Source: Haematococcus lacustris (lineage: Eukaryota; Chlorophyta; Chlorophyceae; Chlamydomonadales; Haematococcaceae). Taken from it: a DNA stretch of 64,000 bases. The notes under the pieces were generated by a model. It was not told the origin of the DNA and ran no database searches. It saw only the letters and a list, made by a program, of their open reading frames with translations. The stretch covers positions 1,010,228 to 1,074,227 of the forward strand of contig JASKMD010000017.1 of the NCBI GenBank assembly GCA_030144725.1, given 5' to 3'. Both the position numbers and the translations under genes were made by a program. Positions 41,145 to 50,315 of this stretch are shown here, piece after piece (within the stretch, counting starts at the first letter, position 1; every line of letters starts with the position of its first letter).

Positions 41145-42197
41145 TTCACGAGACAGCCCAGACGACGCCACATGCAAGGCTCAACAGCTAACAACTGCTT
41201 TCAATAGTAAGCACACAGAGCCTGCATCCCAAGTTGGTGCGTGCAAGGCCCACCGGGACAGGGCAAAAGTGATGAGGAGGGAGTGCTTAGTGTTGGATGA
41301 GGGGGTGGTGAAGGAGTGCTACAAGCAAGATGAGGATGCTGACAGCTTCAAATGTACAGTACAAGGGTCTCGTGCACAACACAGCATGTATTTTCCTGCC
41401 GACACTCATGGTGAGCTCATGTGGTCGATGACGGCATGTGCTTGTGGTGCACGCATGAGCAACCCCCCTCAGCCGTGTGGTGCACAATGCCGTGGTTCGA
41501 TGCCTCTTGAGCCAATGCCCATGCTGCTAGACAAGGAAGCTGCTAGGCAAGCTGCTTTGAACGCAGAGTGTATTAAGCTCATGCTCTTGGACAACCATGG
41601 TATGCCTCAATTTGATACACTGAACAAGGACCTATTGAAAGCATGGTGCAAGCACAACAACATCAGAGGGGTTTCAAGTAAATCAAAGAATGAGTTGCGT
41701 GACATGTGCCTGCTGAAGTTGAGGGAGAAGGTTGAGGCACCACGGCACATGTAACACTGAAAGCCAGAGCCATCCCGAGCCATCCCGACAACATAGTGCC
41801 AAGTGATGATGTAGCGCTGTCAAGATGCAGCTTGTATTTGCATCGAGTCATGCCGCAACGTCAGTGAGGTAAGGGATGCCAGCTGGCTGACTTGTGCGCC
41901 TAGTCACAAATTATATGCTCCATGCACTGACATGCAAGCAGGCGTACTGCACTTGTGCCGTTGGCTTACGGCGTGCGTAGAAGGATGGCCAGCCTCGCCT
42001 TATGATGTGCGTGAGTCTTTTAGAAGCGGAAGGCACAGGTCAGGTTTGGGCGGGCGCCGATCTGAGCTAGTGTTTTGCGGCTGGTGGGTGTCGCATACGC
42101 CTGTTACACCCGGCTGCGTCAAAACTTTGTCACGAGCTACACGGAGATTCGCGCCCCAGACCGTCTCACATTTGCGGGGCCAATGGCGGGGGTGACC
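41145..42197 (+). mobile_element. TIR element, 3' part with intact 3' TIR
   Basis: Starts with a 25-bp match to the interior of the Gypsy-1 LTR (ATTCACGAGACAGCCCAGAC...), a junction scar. From about 41,280 it follows copy 1 closely to the 26-bp terminal repeat (42,172-42,197), identical to that of copy 1. AGGGG follows directly, as it precedes the 5' TIR at 19,519. Confidence 0.7.
41272..41754 (+). CDS. TIR-element protein, C-terminal part
   Basis: MRRECLVLDEGVVKECYKQ opens a frame about 95% identical to the second half of the protein at 2763-3362, with the Cys cluster (CACGARMSNPPQPCGAQC) and the SAP-like C-terminus (LLKAWCKHNNIRG...ELRDMCLLKL). It is probably a 3' exon of the larger element. 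RECLVLD upstream of EGVVKEC is absent from copy 1, confirming an internal deletion there. Confidence 0.55.
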   Translation: MRRECLVLDEGVVKECYKQDEDADSFKCTVQGSRAQHSMYFPADTHGELMWSMTACACGARMSNPPQPCGAQCRGSMPLEPMPMLLDKEAARQAALNAECIKLMLLDNHGMPQFDTLNKDLLKAWCKHNNIRGVSSKSKNELRDMCLLKLREKVEAPRHM

Positions 42198-42230
42198 AGG
42201 GGAGGGCGGCCTAGCAGCCTAACGGCTGAC

Positions 42231-42530
42231 TGTAAGGGCGCGCTCCGCGTAGTCCCTTAGTGTCGTCTGGGCGGTCGCGGTTAACCCGAGGCAGCTACAG
42301 GATATCGGTCACACCGCATTAGTGTGAGATGGCAGGTAAAGCCTAGCAGCGTAAGCTGTGAGGACAACTGGTTCGATTCCAGGGGGCCCCGTTCTAAGCC
42401 CTAGCCTTCTCACGGTGGTGCCTTGTGGCCGACTGTTTCAGTACCCGCGGCTCGAGTGCCCTCGCGGCCGGCTCAGTGTTACATATGGTTCAAACGGTCC
42501 AGCGTCGCCTTTATGAGGCTGCACGCTACA
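42231..42530 (+). mobile_element. Gypsy-2 solo LTR (300 bp, TSD CTGAC)
   Basis: TGTAAGGGCG...GCACGCTACA, flanked by CTGAC on both sides (42,226-42,230 and 42,531-42,535). It differs at several positions from the LTRs of the full copies, so it is an older, independent insertion and not the 5' LTR of copy A. Confidence 0.93.
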
Positions 42531-43321
42531 CTGACGGATTAAGCGGTGTAAGCCACATCATCATTAACAACTATCCCATCCTCCACAGCTTCCCCTCAGC
42601 CTCTCCCCGGCAGATTGCACAGTGCACATTGCAGCCTGCATCAAACAAATCACGAGTGTTGGTCTGCACAGCTTTACAAGGGCTTGGAGGTGCTGCCCCA
42701 CACATCCTCACCCTCACAACTTCCTCTTAGCTCCTCCCTAGCATCAGCACGTGCAGGTCAAGCTGACATGACACACCCAAGTCAAGACATCCAGGTGTGT
42801 TGATCTGTGGGTAACTGTAGTGGACATGCGCAGCATGGACGGCTTGCATCTTTTAAACTGACTTGCATGTCTGATCTTTAGCGAACTGAGTACTTGTTCT
42901 TTTCTTACAGTGGATGCTTCTGTTGTTCTCTGTGCAAGGTGCTCCGAACCTAGGCGGATGCACCGAGCACAGAAGTTCACAGTTTACGTACACCTTTTCC
43001 CTTTACACGTGGATGACTAAGAATGCGGGGGCCTTTGATGGCTACAAATCCTAGCACCAGTGGCACGTTCCCTCCTAACACCATTGCCATTCATCCAATG
43101 GGCTCACATCAAAACCAACAGCTTGCGGGCCCGACCGGCACGTTACAGTTGCCTGGACCTTGGCAGCCGGTCATTCACCAGCTCGTCGCCCCGCTGTTAC
43201 GCCTTGCCAGGGGCAGGCAGAGCCTCCAGGCCTCCCTGCGGCTCAGCTCCAGGGGGCGCTGCACACTGTCCCCGGTGTGCTGACAGTTGGGGCACGGGTG
43301 GGTGTCCCGGTCCAGCCACCT
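42531..43321. other. Unassigned sequence left of Gypsy-2 copy A
   Basis: Short open frames and splice-like sites (CAGGTGTGTTG near 42,791) but no recognisable product. It ends abruptly where homology to the Gypsy-2 leader starts (GCCGAGAATAAGG). Confidence 0.45.
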
Positions 43322-43542
43322 GCCGAGAATAAGGCATATCTGGAGACTCCCTATGAGCGGGCCCGTGCATTGTAGGATATGTCGACCTTGCAGGCGAGCG
43401 TGACAGTGGCGGAAAAGCTGGCGAGCGGGACGTGCCTAGTGAGCAGCTCCGGCCGGCCTCCTGGCCCGCGAGGACCTCCTGGGCGCTATTCACGCAAGGC
43501 TTGCCGCTGCTGAAGCCGTTGCTGCTGGGGTAAGTCGCGCTG

Positions 43543-44993
43543 ATGCTTTTGCTCTTGCGCCCCAGCCGGTCTCATCAGCCCTCCATGCAGGCAGAAATGC
43601 AGCCTTGCAATACTGTGGCTAGCATCTTCGACATGCAATGTTCCACTGCTCGTCGACCTGCTGCTAATGCTGGTGTACCCCAGTCTGCTTGCTTGCAGGA
43701 GGCTGGTCCCCAGCCTGCAGGTGGGTCTGCAGGTCCCCATGGTTATGCTGCAGCCCTTATAGGTAGTGGCACCTTTGCTGCCCAGCCTGCTGCTCAGCCT
43801 GCTGCTCAGCCTGCTGCCCAGACAGTTATGCACAGTGTTGCTGCTGTTGCACCCAGTCTGCTTGCTTGCAGGAGGCTGGTCCCCAGCCTGCAGGTGGGTC
43901 TACAGGTCCCCATGGTTATGCTGCAGCCCATGAAGGTAATGGTGCCTCTGCTGCCCAGCCTGCTACCCAACCTGCTGTGCACAATGCTTCATGCACTACT
44001 GCTGCTGCTGCATCTGCTGCACGTGTTGCATTCACTGCTGCACCAGCCACAGTGGCCCAGGGTGCTCCTGCCTCTGGCAGGACTCCCGTAGGACAGAGCC
44101 CTAGTAGGCCTGTCCCCAAGCCATCAGCATCTATTGCTGCAATCCGTCAGAAGTATGCTGGGCTAGCTGGTGGCTCTGCCCCACTCCCACCTGCTCCTGT
44201 GCCTCTGGCTCATGACACTGTGGTGCACCCCCACAGGGGCTTGCCCCCTGTTGAGCGTTGGTCTGATAACAGCCTTGCTCAGGTTAATTGTGCTGTCACC
44301 TTCCTTAAGGATCTGGAGATGCAATGTGCTAACAATAACCTTAATCCTGCCCTTGCACTGCCATCCTCATGTTCAAGTCCATCAGGTATTCAGGTGCCTT
44401 GACACACAGTGGATATACCCCATGGGACTATCATTGCAAGCACTTCATTGAGATGGTAGGGGAGGTCTGTGACTGACCTAAACCATGCTCATGGCCAGCT
44501 AATGAACTCTAAGCTGCTGTGCATGTCTCTAAGTGTGACCCTGCAGGAGTACACTACAAACTTCAGCAATACCATCACTGTGTGTGGTACAAGGGTGCAT
44601 GAACATGGCATTGACTGTGGTCACTGCTTGGAGGGGCCTCACCCCCTAACTGGCCCAGTGGCACAGGACCTCATGTCCTTGGCACACCCCACTCTTGACA
44701 ATGTTGTGGCTTCAGCCATAGACAACCACAAGGGCTTTGTAGCTGCTGTTGGTTCTGGGGTCACCCCATGCAAGTGTGGTGGTGTTAGTGTTGTGGCTGC
44801 TGTTCGTCCGCAGATCGCCGCCGTCCCGGCAGCCCTCACTCTTACTCCGGCCTGGTCACTCCGGTCGCGCCGGTGGCGCTGGTGGCTCCGCCACTTCCCG
44901 TGCTTGCCCTGCAGCTCCCACGGCTCCGCCGTCTGCTGCCCCGCCTACCGCGGTATGATGTGTTTTTGGGTGATGACTGGCTGTATGCTGTAA
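43543..44993 (+). pseudogene. Gypsy-2 gag, copy A (degenerate)
   Basis: Segments homologous to Gypsy-1 gag occur in different frames: KPSASIAAIRQKYAGLAGG with RGLPPVERWSDNS (43,866-44,402), then QEYTTNFSNTITVCG with LAHPTLDNVVASAIDNHKG (44,469-44,800). A 170-bp stretch (CAGTCTGCTTGCTTGCAGG onward) is tandemly duplicated near 43,681 and 43,855. No zinc knuckle is found. A protease-like scrap (YDVFLGDDWLYAV) follows at about 44,955, duplicating part of pol. The same lesions appear in copies B and C, so the family was already gag-defective. Confidence 0.8.
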
Positions 44994-45051
44994 CCCCACA
45001 CACTCATTGATCGGCACCGACTTTGCTGCCAAGCACGCATTGCCATAGAGC

Positions 45052-48000
45052 TTGTACTCCAAAGCTCATCGGTGGCTGCTGGCTGCTGGCACACTTCTTG
45101 TGTGTCACTGGTGCCACACACTCTTTCATCAGCATAGCATTTGCTTCCAAGCATGCACTGCTGCTATGCTCTGCCACTATGCTCTGCCACTGACTGCTCT
45201 CCCTCAGGCACAACAGTGGTCACTTGCTGACAATGCCACACTGTCCTGCCATCAGTTTGCTGCTGTGGACTTATGTCTGCCTGGCCACTGTGCCACATGC
45301 AAGCTGACGGTCATGCCTAGCTTTGTGCAGGGTTATGATGTGCTTCTGGGTGATGATTGGCTGTTTGCCAACAAAGCTATCCTTTCTTATGAGGGTAAAA
45401 CCCTTTCTCTTTCTGCTGCTGGCAAGACTGCTGTGACTCTGCCATGTCCTGCTGTGGCAGCCCCTAAGTATGTTGGGCAATGTTCTGTTGTAAGACCATC
45501 CCCTGCATTCTTAATCAATGCTCTCAAAGCCAAGCCTGAGTTGATCTCAGCTACCCAGGCGTCCAGGTGGCTCCTTAAAGGAGGCCGTGCTGTGGTTGCT
45601 TTAGTCATGACTGAAGGCTCTGCCTCTGCCAGTCCTGGTACACCCAGTGACCAAGACAACCAACACATACCTGCAGCTATTAAAGCTGACTTACAAACTC
45701 TACTCGATGAGTACAGTGATGTGTTTAAACCACTCACTGATACCCCTCCTGAACGTCCTGTGGGTCATACCATACCCCTGGTCCCTGACGCCCGTCCACC
45801 TGTGACCCCCATGTACCGACTCAGTAAACCTGAGCAAGAGGAGCTCAAGAGACAGATCCAGGACTACCTCAGCAAAGGTATGATTGAGCCCAGCTCCTCC
45901 CCCTATGCTGCACCCATCCTGTTTGTGCAGAAGAAGTCAGGTGAGCTACGTATGTGCATTGACTACCGTCAGCTCAACAAGCTCACACTACGTGACCAGT
46001 ACCCCCTGCCCAGGATTGATGATCTGTTTGACAGGTTGTCAGGGTGTTCTGTCTTCTCCTCCCTGGACCTCCAGGCTGGTTATCACCAGATCAGGATCAC
46101 TCCTGAGGACGTCCCCAAGACTGCCTTCAGGACCCCTGAAGGTCACTTCCAATTTAAGGTGCTGTCTTTTGGCCTGACCAATGCCCCTGCCACCTTCCAG
46201 CGTGTCATGAATGATGCTTTTGCACCTGTGCTGGGCAAGTGTGCATTAGTGTACCTAGATGACATACTGGTCATGTCTAAGTCTCTACCTGAGCACCTGC
46301 AGCACCTACGCCTTGTCTTTGACCTGCTGCGTAAAAACAAACTGTATGCCAAGATGTCCAAATGTGAGTTCATGCAGCTCACCCTCAGGTTTCTTGGGCA
46401 TGTGATCTCAGCTGGTGCCATCTCTGTGGACCCTGACAAGGTGAGGGCCATTGTTGACTGGCCTGTCCCTTCATCCCTGACCCAGCTGCAGTCCTTCCTG
46501 GGTGCTGCCAACTTTGTTCGCAAGTTTGTGCATAACTTCAGTGCCATCTCAGCACCCCTGACTGATCTGTGTGGCAAGCTCAGTGCCACATTCCCATGGC
46601 ACTCCTGGCCTGACCATGAACGTCTTGCCTTCTATGAGCTCAAAGCTGCTGTGGCTAACGTGCCTATGCTGCGCCTGCCAGATCATACCCAACCCTTCCA
46701 GGTCTACTGTGACGCCTCACTCCAAGGAGTAGGTGCAGTCCTGATGCAGGATGGGTATCCCCTTGCCTATCTGAGCAAGAAGTTGTCCTCTGCTGAGGTC
46801 AACTACACCACAGGTGAGCAAGAGATGCTTGCTCTTGTCACCGCATGCAAGGAATGGCGTTGCTACCTTGAAGGTGTGCCATTCACTCTGTTCACCGACC
46901 ATAAGCCTTTGATTTCACTGCCTACACAGAAGAATCTGTCTAGGCGTCAGGCTAGGTGGATGGAACTGCTGTCTAGGTTTGACTTTAAGCTAGAGTATAT
47001 CCCTGGTCCTGTCAACCCAGCAGACCCTTTATCCCGGTTAATTACTGGCCTCCAGGAAAGTGCCACTGTGTGTGCAATGCTCACCAGAAGGCGGGCCCAA
47101 CTTTCCCGTGAGGGGGAGGGAGCTAGTGTGGCTAGAGCCCTCGAGGCCAATGCCCCTGCTGCAGTCACTGCGAAATCCTCCTCAACTCCAGAAATTACTG
47201 AAAATACTACTGATACAAGCCATAACAGGGACATTGTTCCCTTGGTCACCTGTACATCTGACACCTCAGTGCACTATCCTGCGGCTCCTGCCCATCCTCT
47301 GGGTTTGTCTGATCAACTCATCCAAGGATACCGGCTTGACCCTGCGTTTAATGCTGAAGCTGATCTGTCCAGCATGTACCAGGACACACATGGCCTATGG
47401 CGGCTCACTGGTAAGGATAAGGTAGTGGTTCCCAATGACTCTGAGCTGCGCAACCACATTTTGCACGAGATGCATGATGCAGTCTTTTCAGGTCATGTGG
47501 GTATCAGCAAAACCCTGGAACGTGTGTCACGTGTGTTTTGGTGGAACACAATGCGTGCTGACGTCAGGTACTATGTGTCCACATGTGATGCCTGTCAACG
47601 TGACAAGGCGTCCTCTCTCAAGCCAGGTGGCCTACTCAACCCTCTGTCTATACCTGACTACCGATGGGAGTCTGTGTCCATGGACTTCATTACCAAGCTA
47701 CCTGCTGGATCACATGGGTATGATGCTATCTGTGTCTTTGTGGACAGGCTCAGCAAGATGGTTCACTTTGTGCCATGCCGTGAGGACCTGAAGGCACGCC
47801 GTTTTGCACAACTGTTCATTGACCATGTGTACAAACTGCATGGCATGCCTGCTGAGCTGATCTCTGACCGGGGCTCACTGTTCACAAGTGTGTTCTGGCG
47901 TGAGATCATGAGGCGTTGTGGCTCTAAGCCTGCCCTCTCATCATCTTATCATCCACAGTCTGATGGCCAGACAGAGAGGTATAACCGTGTGTTAGAGGAG

Positions 48001-48729
48001 ATGCTCAGGCACTACATCTCACCTACTCAATCTGACTGGCCTGACTACTTAGCCTTGGCTGAGTTTGCTGTCAACAACTCGTGGCATGAGTCCATCCAGT
48101 CCACCCCCTTCCTGGTCAACACAGGTCAGTCCCCTGTGACTGTTGGCCTACGTGATCTGCCTTATGGGGGCCGTTGTCCCTCTGCTCATGCCTTTACCCG
48201 CTGGTGGCAGGATGCTGTTGCCAATGCCAGGAAGTGCATGGCTGCAGCCCAATCCCGTCAGGCTGCCTATGCCAACAAGGCCAGGCGTGACGTTGAGTAC
48301 AAGGTGGGCCAGAAGGTGTTGCTCAGCACCAAGAACCTCAAGCTTCAGCCTGGGAAGGCTCGTAAGCTCATACCTAGGTATGTGGGTCCCTTTGAGATCC
48401 TGCTGCTGGTTGGTGCTGTAGCTGTCAAGCTAGACCTGCCTGCCAGCATGAGCCGTCTGCACCCTGTCTTCCATGTGTCACTCATCAAGCCTTACACTGG
48501 CACTGATGTGGGCTTCATGCCACCTCCTGTGACATGGATGGATGAGACCCCTGTATACTATGTTGAGCGTTTGCTTGACCACAAGGGTGTCAAGGACAAC
48601 AAAGCCAGTTTCTACCTGGTGCAGTGGGAGGGTTATGACTCCACTCACAACACCTGGGAGCCCAGGTCCAACCTGACTGACTGTGACAAGGTCTTGGCTG
48701 AATACAATGCTATCCATCATCTTAAGTAA
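45052..48729 (+). CDS. Gypsy-2 pol, copy A: RT, RNase H, integrase, chromodomain
   Basis: An uninterrupted 1,225-codon frame. The protease is ruined: codons that read CDTGA in copy C read CVTGA here, and lie out of frame. From GYDVLLGDDWL onward all is intact: RT (DYRQLNKLTLRDQYPLP; YLDD at 401-404), RNase H (YCDASLQGVGAVLMQDG, LFTDHKPL), HHCC zinc domain (HEMHDAVFSGH...CDACQ), integrase with D878, D939 and E975, and a chromodomain at about 1165-1215 (YYVERLLDHKGV, YLVQWEGYDSTHNTWEP). Codon 1 is nominal, since the natural start would be in gag. Confidence 0.92.
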   Translation: MYSKAHRWLLAAGTLLVCHWCHTLFHQHSICFQACTAAMLCHYALPLTALPQAQQWSLADNATLSCHQFAAVDLCLPGHCATCKLTVMPSFVQGYDVLLGDDWLFANKAILSYEGKTLSLSAAGKTAVTLPCPAVAAPKYVGQCSVVRPSPAFLINALKAKPELISATQASRWLLKGGRAVVALVMTEGSASASPGTPSDQDNQHIPAAIKADLQTLLDEYSDVFKPLTDTPPERPVGHTIPLVPDARPPVTPMYRLSKPEQEELKRQIQDYLSKGMIEPSSSPYAAPILFVQKKSGELRMCIDYRQLNKLTLRDQYPLPRIDDLFDRLSGCSVFSSLDLQAGYHQIRITPEDVPKTAFRTPEGHFQFKVLSFGLTNAPATFQRVMNDAFAPVLGKCALVYLDDILVMSKSLPEHLQHLRLVFDLLRKNKLYAKMSKCEFMQLTLRFLGHVISAGAISVDPDKVRAIVDWPVPSSLTQLQSFLGAANFVRKFVHNFSAISAPLTDLCGKLSATFPWHSWPDHERLAFYELKAAVANVPMLRLPDHTQPFQVYCDASLQGVGAVLMQDGYPLAYLSKKLSSAEVNYTTGEQEMLALVTACKEWRCYLEGVPFTLFTDHKPLISLPTQKNLSRRQARWMELLSRFDFKLEYIPGPVNPADPLSRLITGLQESATVCAMLTRRRAQLSREGEGASVARALEANAPAAVTAKSSSTPEITENTTDTSHNRDIVPLVTCTSDTSVHYPAAPAHPLGLSDQLIQGYRLDPAFNAEADLSSMYQDTHGLWRLTGKDKVVVPNDSELRNHILHEMHDAVFSGHVGISKTLERVSRVFWWNTMRADVRYYVSTCDACQRDKASSLKPGGLLNPLSIPDYRWESVSMDFITKLPAGSHGYDAICVFVDRLSKMVHFVPCREDLKARRFAQLFIDHVYKLHGMPAELISDRGSLFTSVFWREIMRRCGSKPALSSSYHPQSDGQTERYNRVLEEMLRHYISPTQSDWPDYLALAEFAVNNSWHESIQSTPFLVNTGQSPVTVGLRDLPYGGRCPSAHAFTRWWQDAVANARKCMAAAQSRQAAYANKARRDVEYKVGQKVLLSTKNLKLQPGKARKLIPRYVGPFEILLLVGAVAVKLDLPASMSRLHPVFHVSLIKPYTGTDVGFMPPPVTWMDETPVYYVERLLDHKGVKDNKASFYLVQWEGYDSTHNTWEPRSNLTDCDKVLAEYNAIHHLK

Positions 48730-48948
48730 GTCCCCTGCATGCATGCTGCTGCGCTGCTGCACTGAGGCACTCTCTTCTCTGTGCTTACAAAGCCTATTGT
48801 TATGTGTTACACTTCCCCTATTACAGTTGGTCTCTGACCACACCCAGCTTTGACCTGGCTCTACCTTCATGGTACCCAGTAGCTAACCCAGTGAGACCTA
48901 GGTCTTGCGAGTCTCGGGTTTAACCTGAGGCGGAACGGGCATCCCCTT

Positions 48949-48960
48949 GGGGGGGAGGAA
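48949..48960 (+). promoter_or_regulatory. Gypsy-2 polypurine tract
   Basis: GGGGGGGAGGAA directly before the 3' LTR. GGAGGAA is shared with Gypsy-1 and the TRIM. It primes plus-strand DNA synthesis. Confidence 0.8.
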
Positions 48961-49260
48961 TGTAAGGGCGCGCTCCGCGTAGTCCCTTAGTGTCGTCTGG
49001 GCTGTCGCGGTTAACCCGAGGCAGCTACAGGATACCGGTCACACCGCATTAGTGTGAGTTGGCAGGTAAAGCCTAGCAGCGTAAGCTGTGAGGATAACTG
49101 GTTCGATTCCAGGGGGCCCCGTTCTAAGCCCTAGCCTTCTCACGGTGGTGCCTTGTGGCCGACTGTTACAGTGCCCGCGGCTCGAGTGCCCTCGCGGCCG
49201 GCTCAGTGTTACATATGGTGCAAACGGTCCAACGTCGCCTTTATGAGGCTGCACGTTACA
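48961..49260 (+). repeat. Gypsy-2 copy A 3' LTR (300 bp) with B-box
   Basis: TGTAAGGGCG...GCACGTTACA. Contains a perfect pol III B-box (GGTTCGATTCC, 49,100-49,110) inside a T-arm-like hairpin (CTGG/CCAG), preceded by TTGGCAGGTAAAGCC, which resembles a degenerate A-box. Confidence 0.93.
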
Positions 49261-49265
49261 AGTAA

Positions 49266-49778
49266 TGTAACGACTAGTAGGAGCTCATGAGATGACAACG
49301 TGCAACGCCTGTAGACTTATATGCACGTTACATTCCTCCCCCCCCTATTCGGCTGAAAGCACGATCCGATAGACGTCGGTTAGGGGAGATCTCCACGCGT
49401 TTGCCGGGGATCGAACCTGGGTGGGCGCCCATCTCCACACCAAAGGTTACCCCTTGCACTACGGCAAGGGCATCCGGTCGGAAACCAATGTAACGACTAA
49501 TAGGAGCTCATGAGATGACAACGTGCAACGCCTGTAGACTTATATGCACGTTACATTCCTCCCCCCCCTATTCGGCTGAAAGCACGATCCGATAGACATC
49601 GGTTAGGGGAGAACACCACGCGTTTGCCGGGGATCGAACCTGGGTGGGCGCCCATCTCCACACCAAAGGTTACCCCTTGCACCACGGCAAGGGCATCCGG
49701 TCGGAAACCAATGTAACGACTAATAGGAGCTCATGAGATGACAACGTGCAACGCCTGTAGACTTATATGCACGTTACA
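49266..49778 (-). mobile_element. Tandem TRIM: three 67-bp LTRs, two 156-bp interiors
   Basis: LTRs at 49,266-49,332, 49,489-49,555 and 49,712-49,778 (TGTAACGACTA...GCACGTTACA on the plus strand). In minus-strand sense each interior starts with the PBS TGGTTTCCGACC and ends with a polypurine tract (TAGGGGGGGGAGGAA) next to the following LTR. The interior is a tRNA-like stretch: A-box-like TTGCCGTAGTGCAAGGGG, then B-box GGTTCGATCCC about 50 bp later. No coding capacity. PBS, polypurine tract and LTR ends match the Gypsy elements next door, which could move it in trans. Confidence 0.85.
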
Positions 49779-49784
49779 TTCACT

Positions 49785-50084
49785 TGTAACGTGCAGCCTC
49801 ATAAAGGCGACGTTGGACCGTTTGAACCATATGTAACACTGAGCCGGCCGCGAGGGCACTCGAGCCGCGGGTACTTAAACAGTCGGCCACAAGGCACCAC
49901 CGTGAGAAGGCTAGGGCTTAGAACGGGGCCCCCTGGAATCGAACCAGTTGTCCTCACAGCTTACGCTGCTAGGCTTTACCTGCCAACTCACACTAATGCG
50001 GTGTGACCGATATCCTGTAGCTGCCTCGGGTTAACCGCGACAGCCCAGACGACACTAAGGGACTACGCGGAGCGCGCCCTTACA
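49785..50084 (-). repeat. Gypsy-2 copy B 3' LTR
   Basis: 300 bp, inverted counterpart of 48,961-49,260. Polypurine tract on its inner side (TTCCTCCCCCCC from 50,085). Confidence 0.93.
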
Positions 50085-50315
50085 TTCCTCCCCCCCAAGG
50101 GGATGCCCGTTCCGCCTCAGGTTAAACCCGAGACTCGCAAGACCTAGGTCTCACTTGGTTAGCTACTGGGTACCATGAAGGTAGAGCCAGGTCAAAGCTG
50201 GGTGTGGTCAGAGACCAACTGTAATAGGGGAATTGTAACATATAACCATAGGCTTTGTAAGCACAGAGAAGAGAGCGCCTCAGTGCAGCAGCGCGGCAGC
50301 ATGCATGCAAGGGAC

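Larger units (their letters stand above)
43322..49260 (+). mobile_element. Gypsy-2 copy A (chromovirus, 5' LTR missing)
   Basis: Leader, degenerate gag, a long pol frame, polypurine tract and 3' LTR on the plus strand. The 5' LTR, PBS and first part of the leader, all present in copies B and C, are absent. Over its 5,939 bp it is collinear with copy B in the opposite orientation without net length change. Confidence 0.92.

Noticed and set aside
43528..43563. Spliceable intron in the Gypsy-2 leader (GTAAGT...CCCCAG)
   Set aside because: Only 36 bp between donor and acceptor, too short for a normal spliceosomal intron.
49395..49480. tRNA gene in the TRIM interior
   Set aside because: A perfect B-box and an A-box-like stretch are present, but no 5' acceptor strand pairs with the 3' side and the anticodon stem is poor. 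Treated as tRNA-like, not as a functional tRNA.
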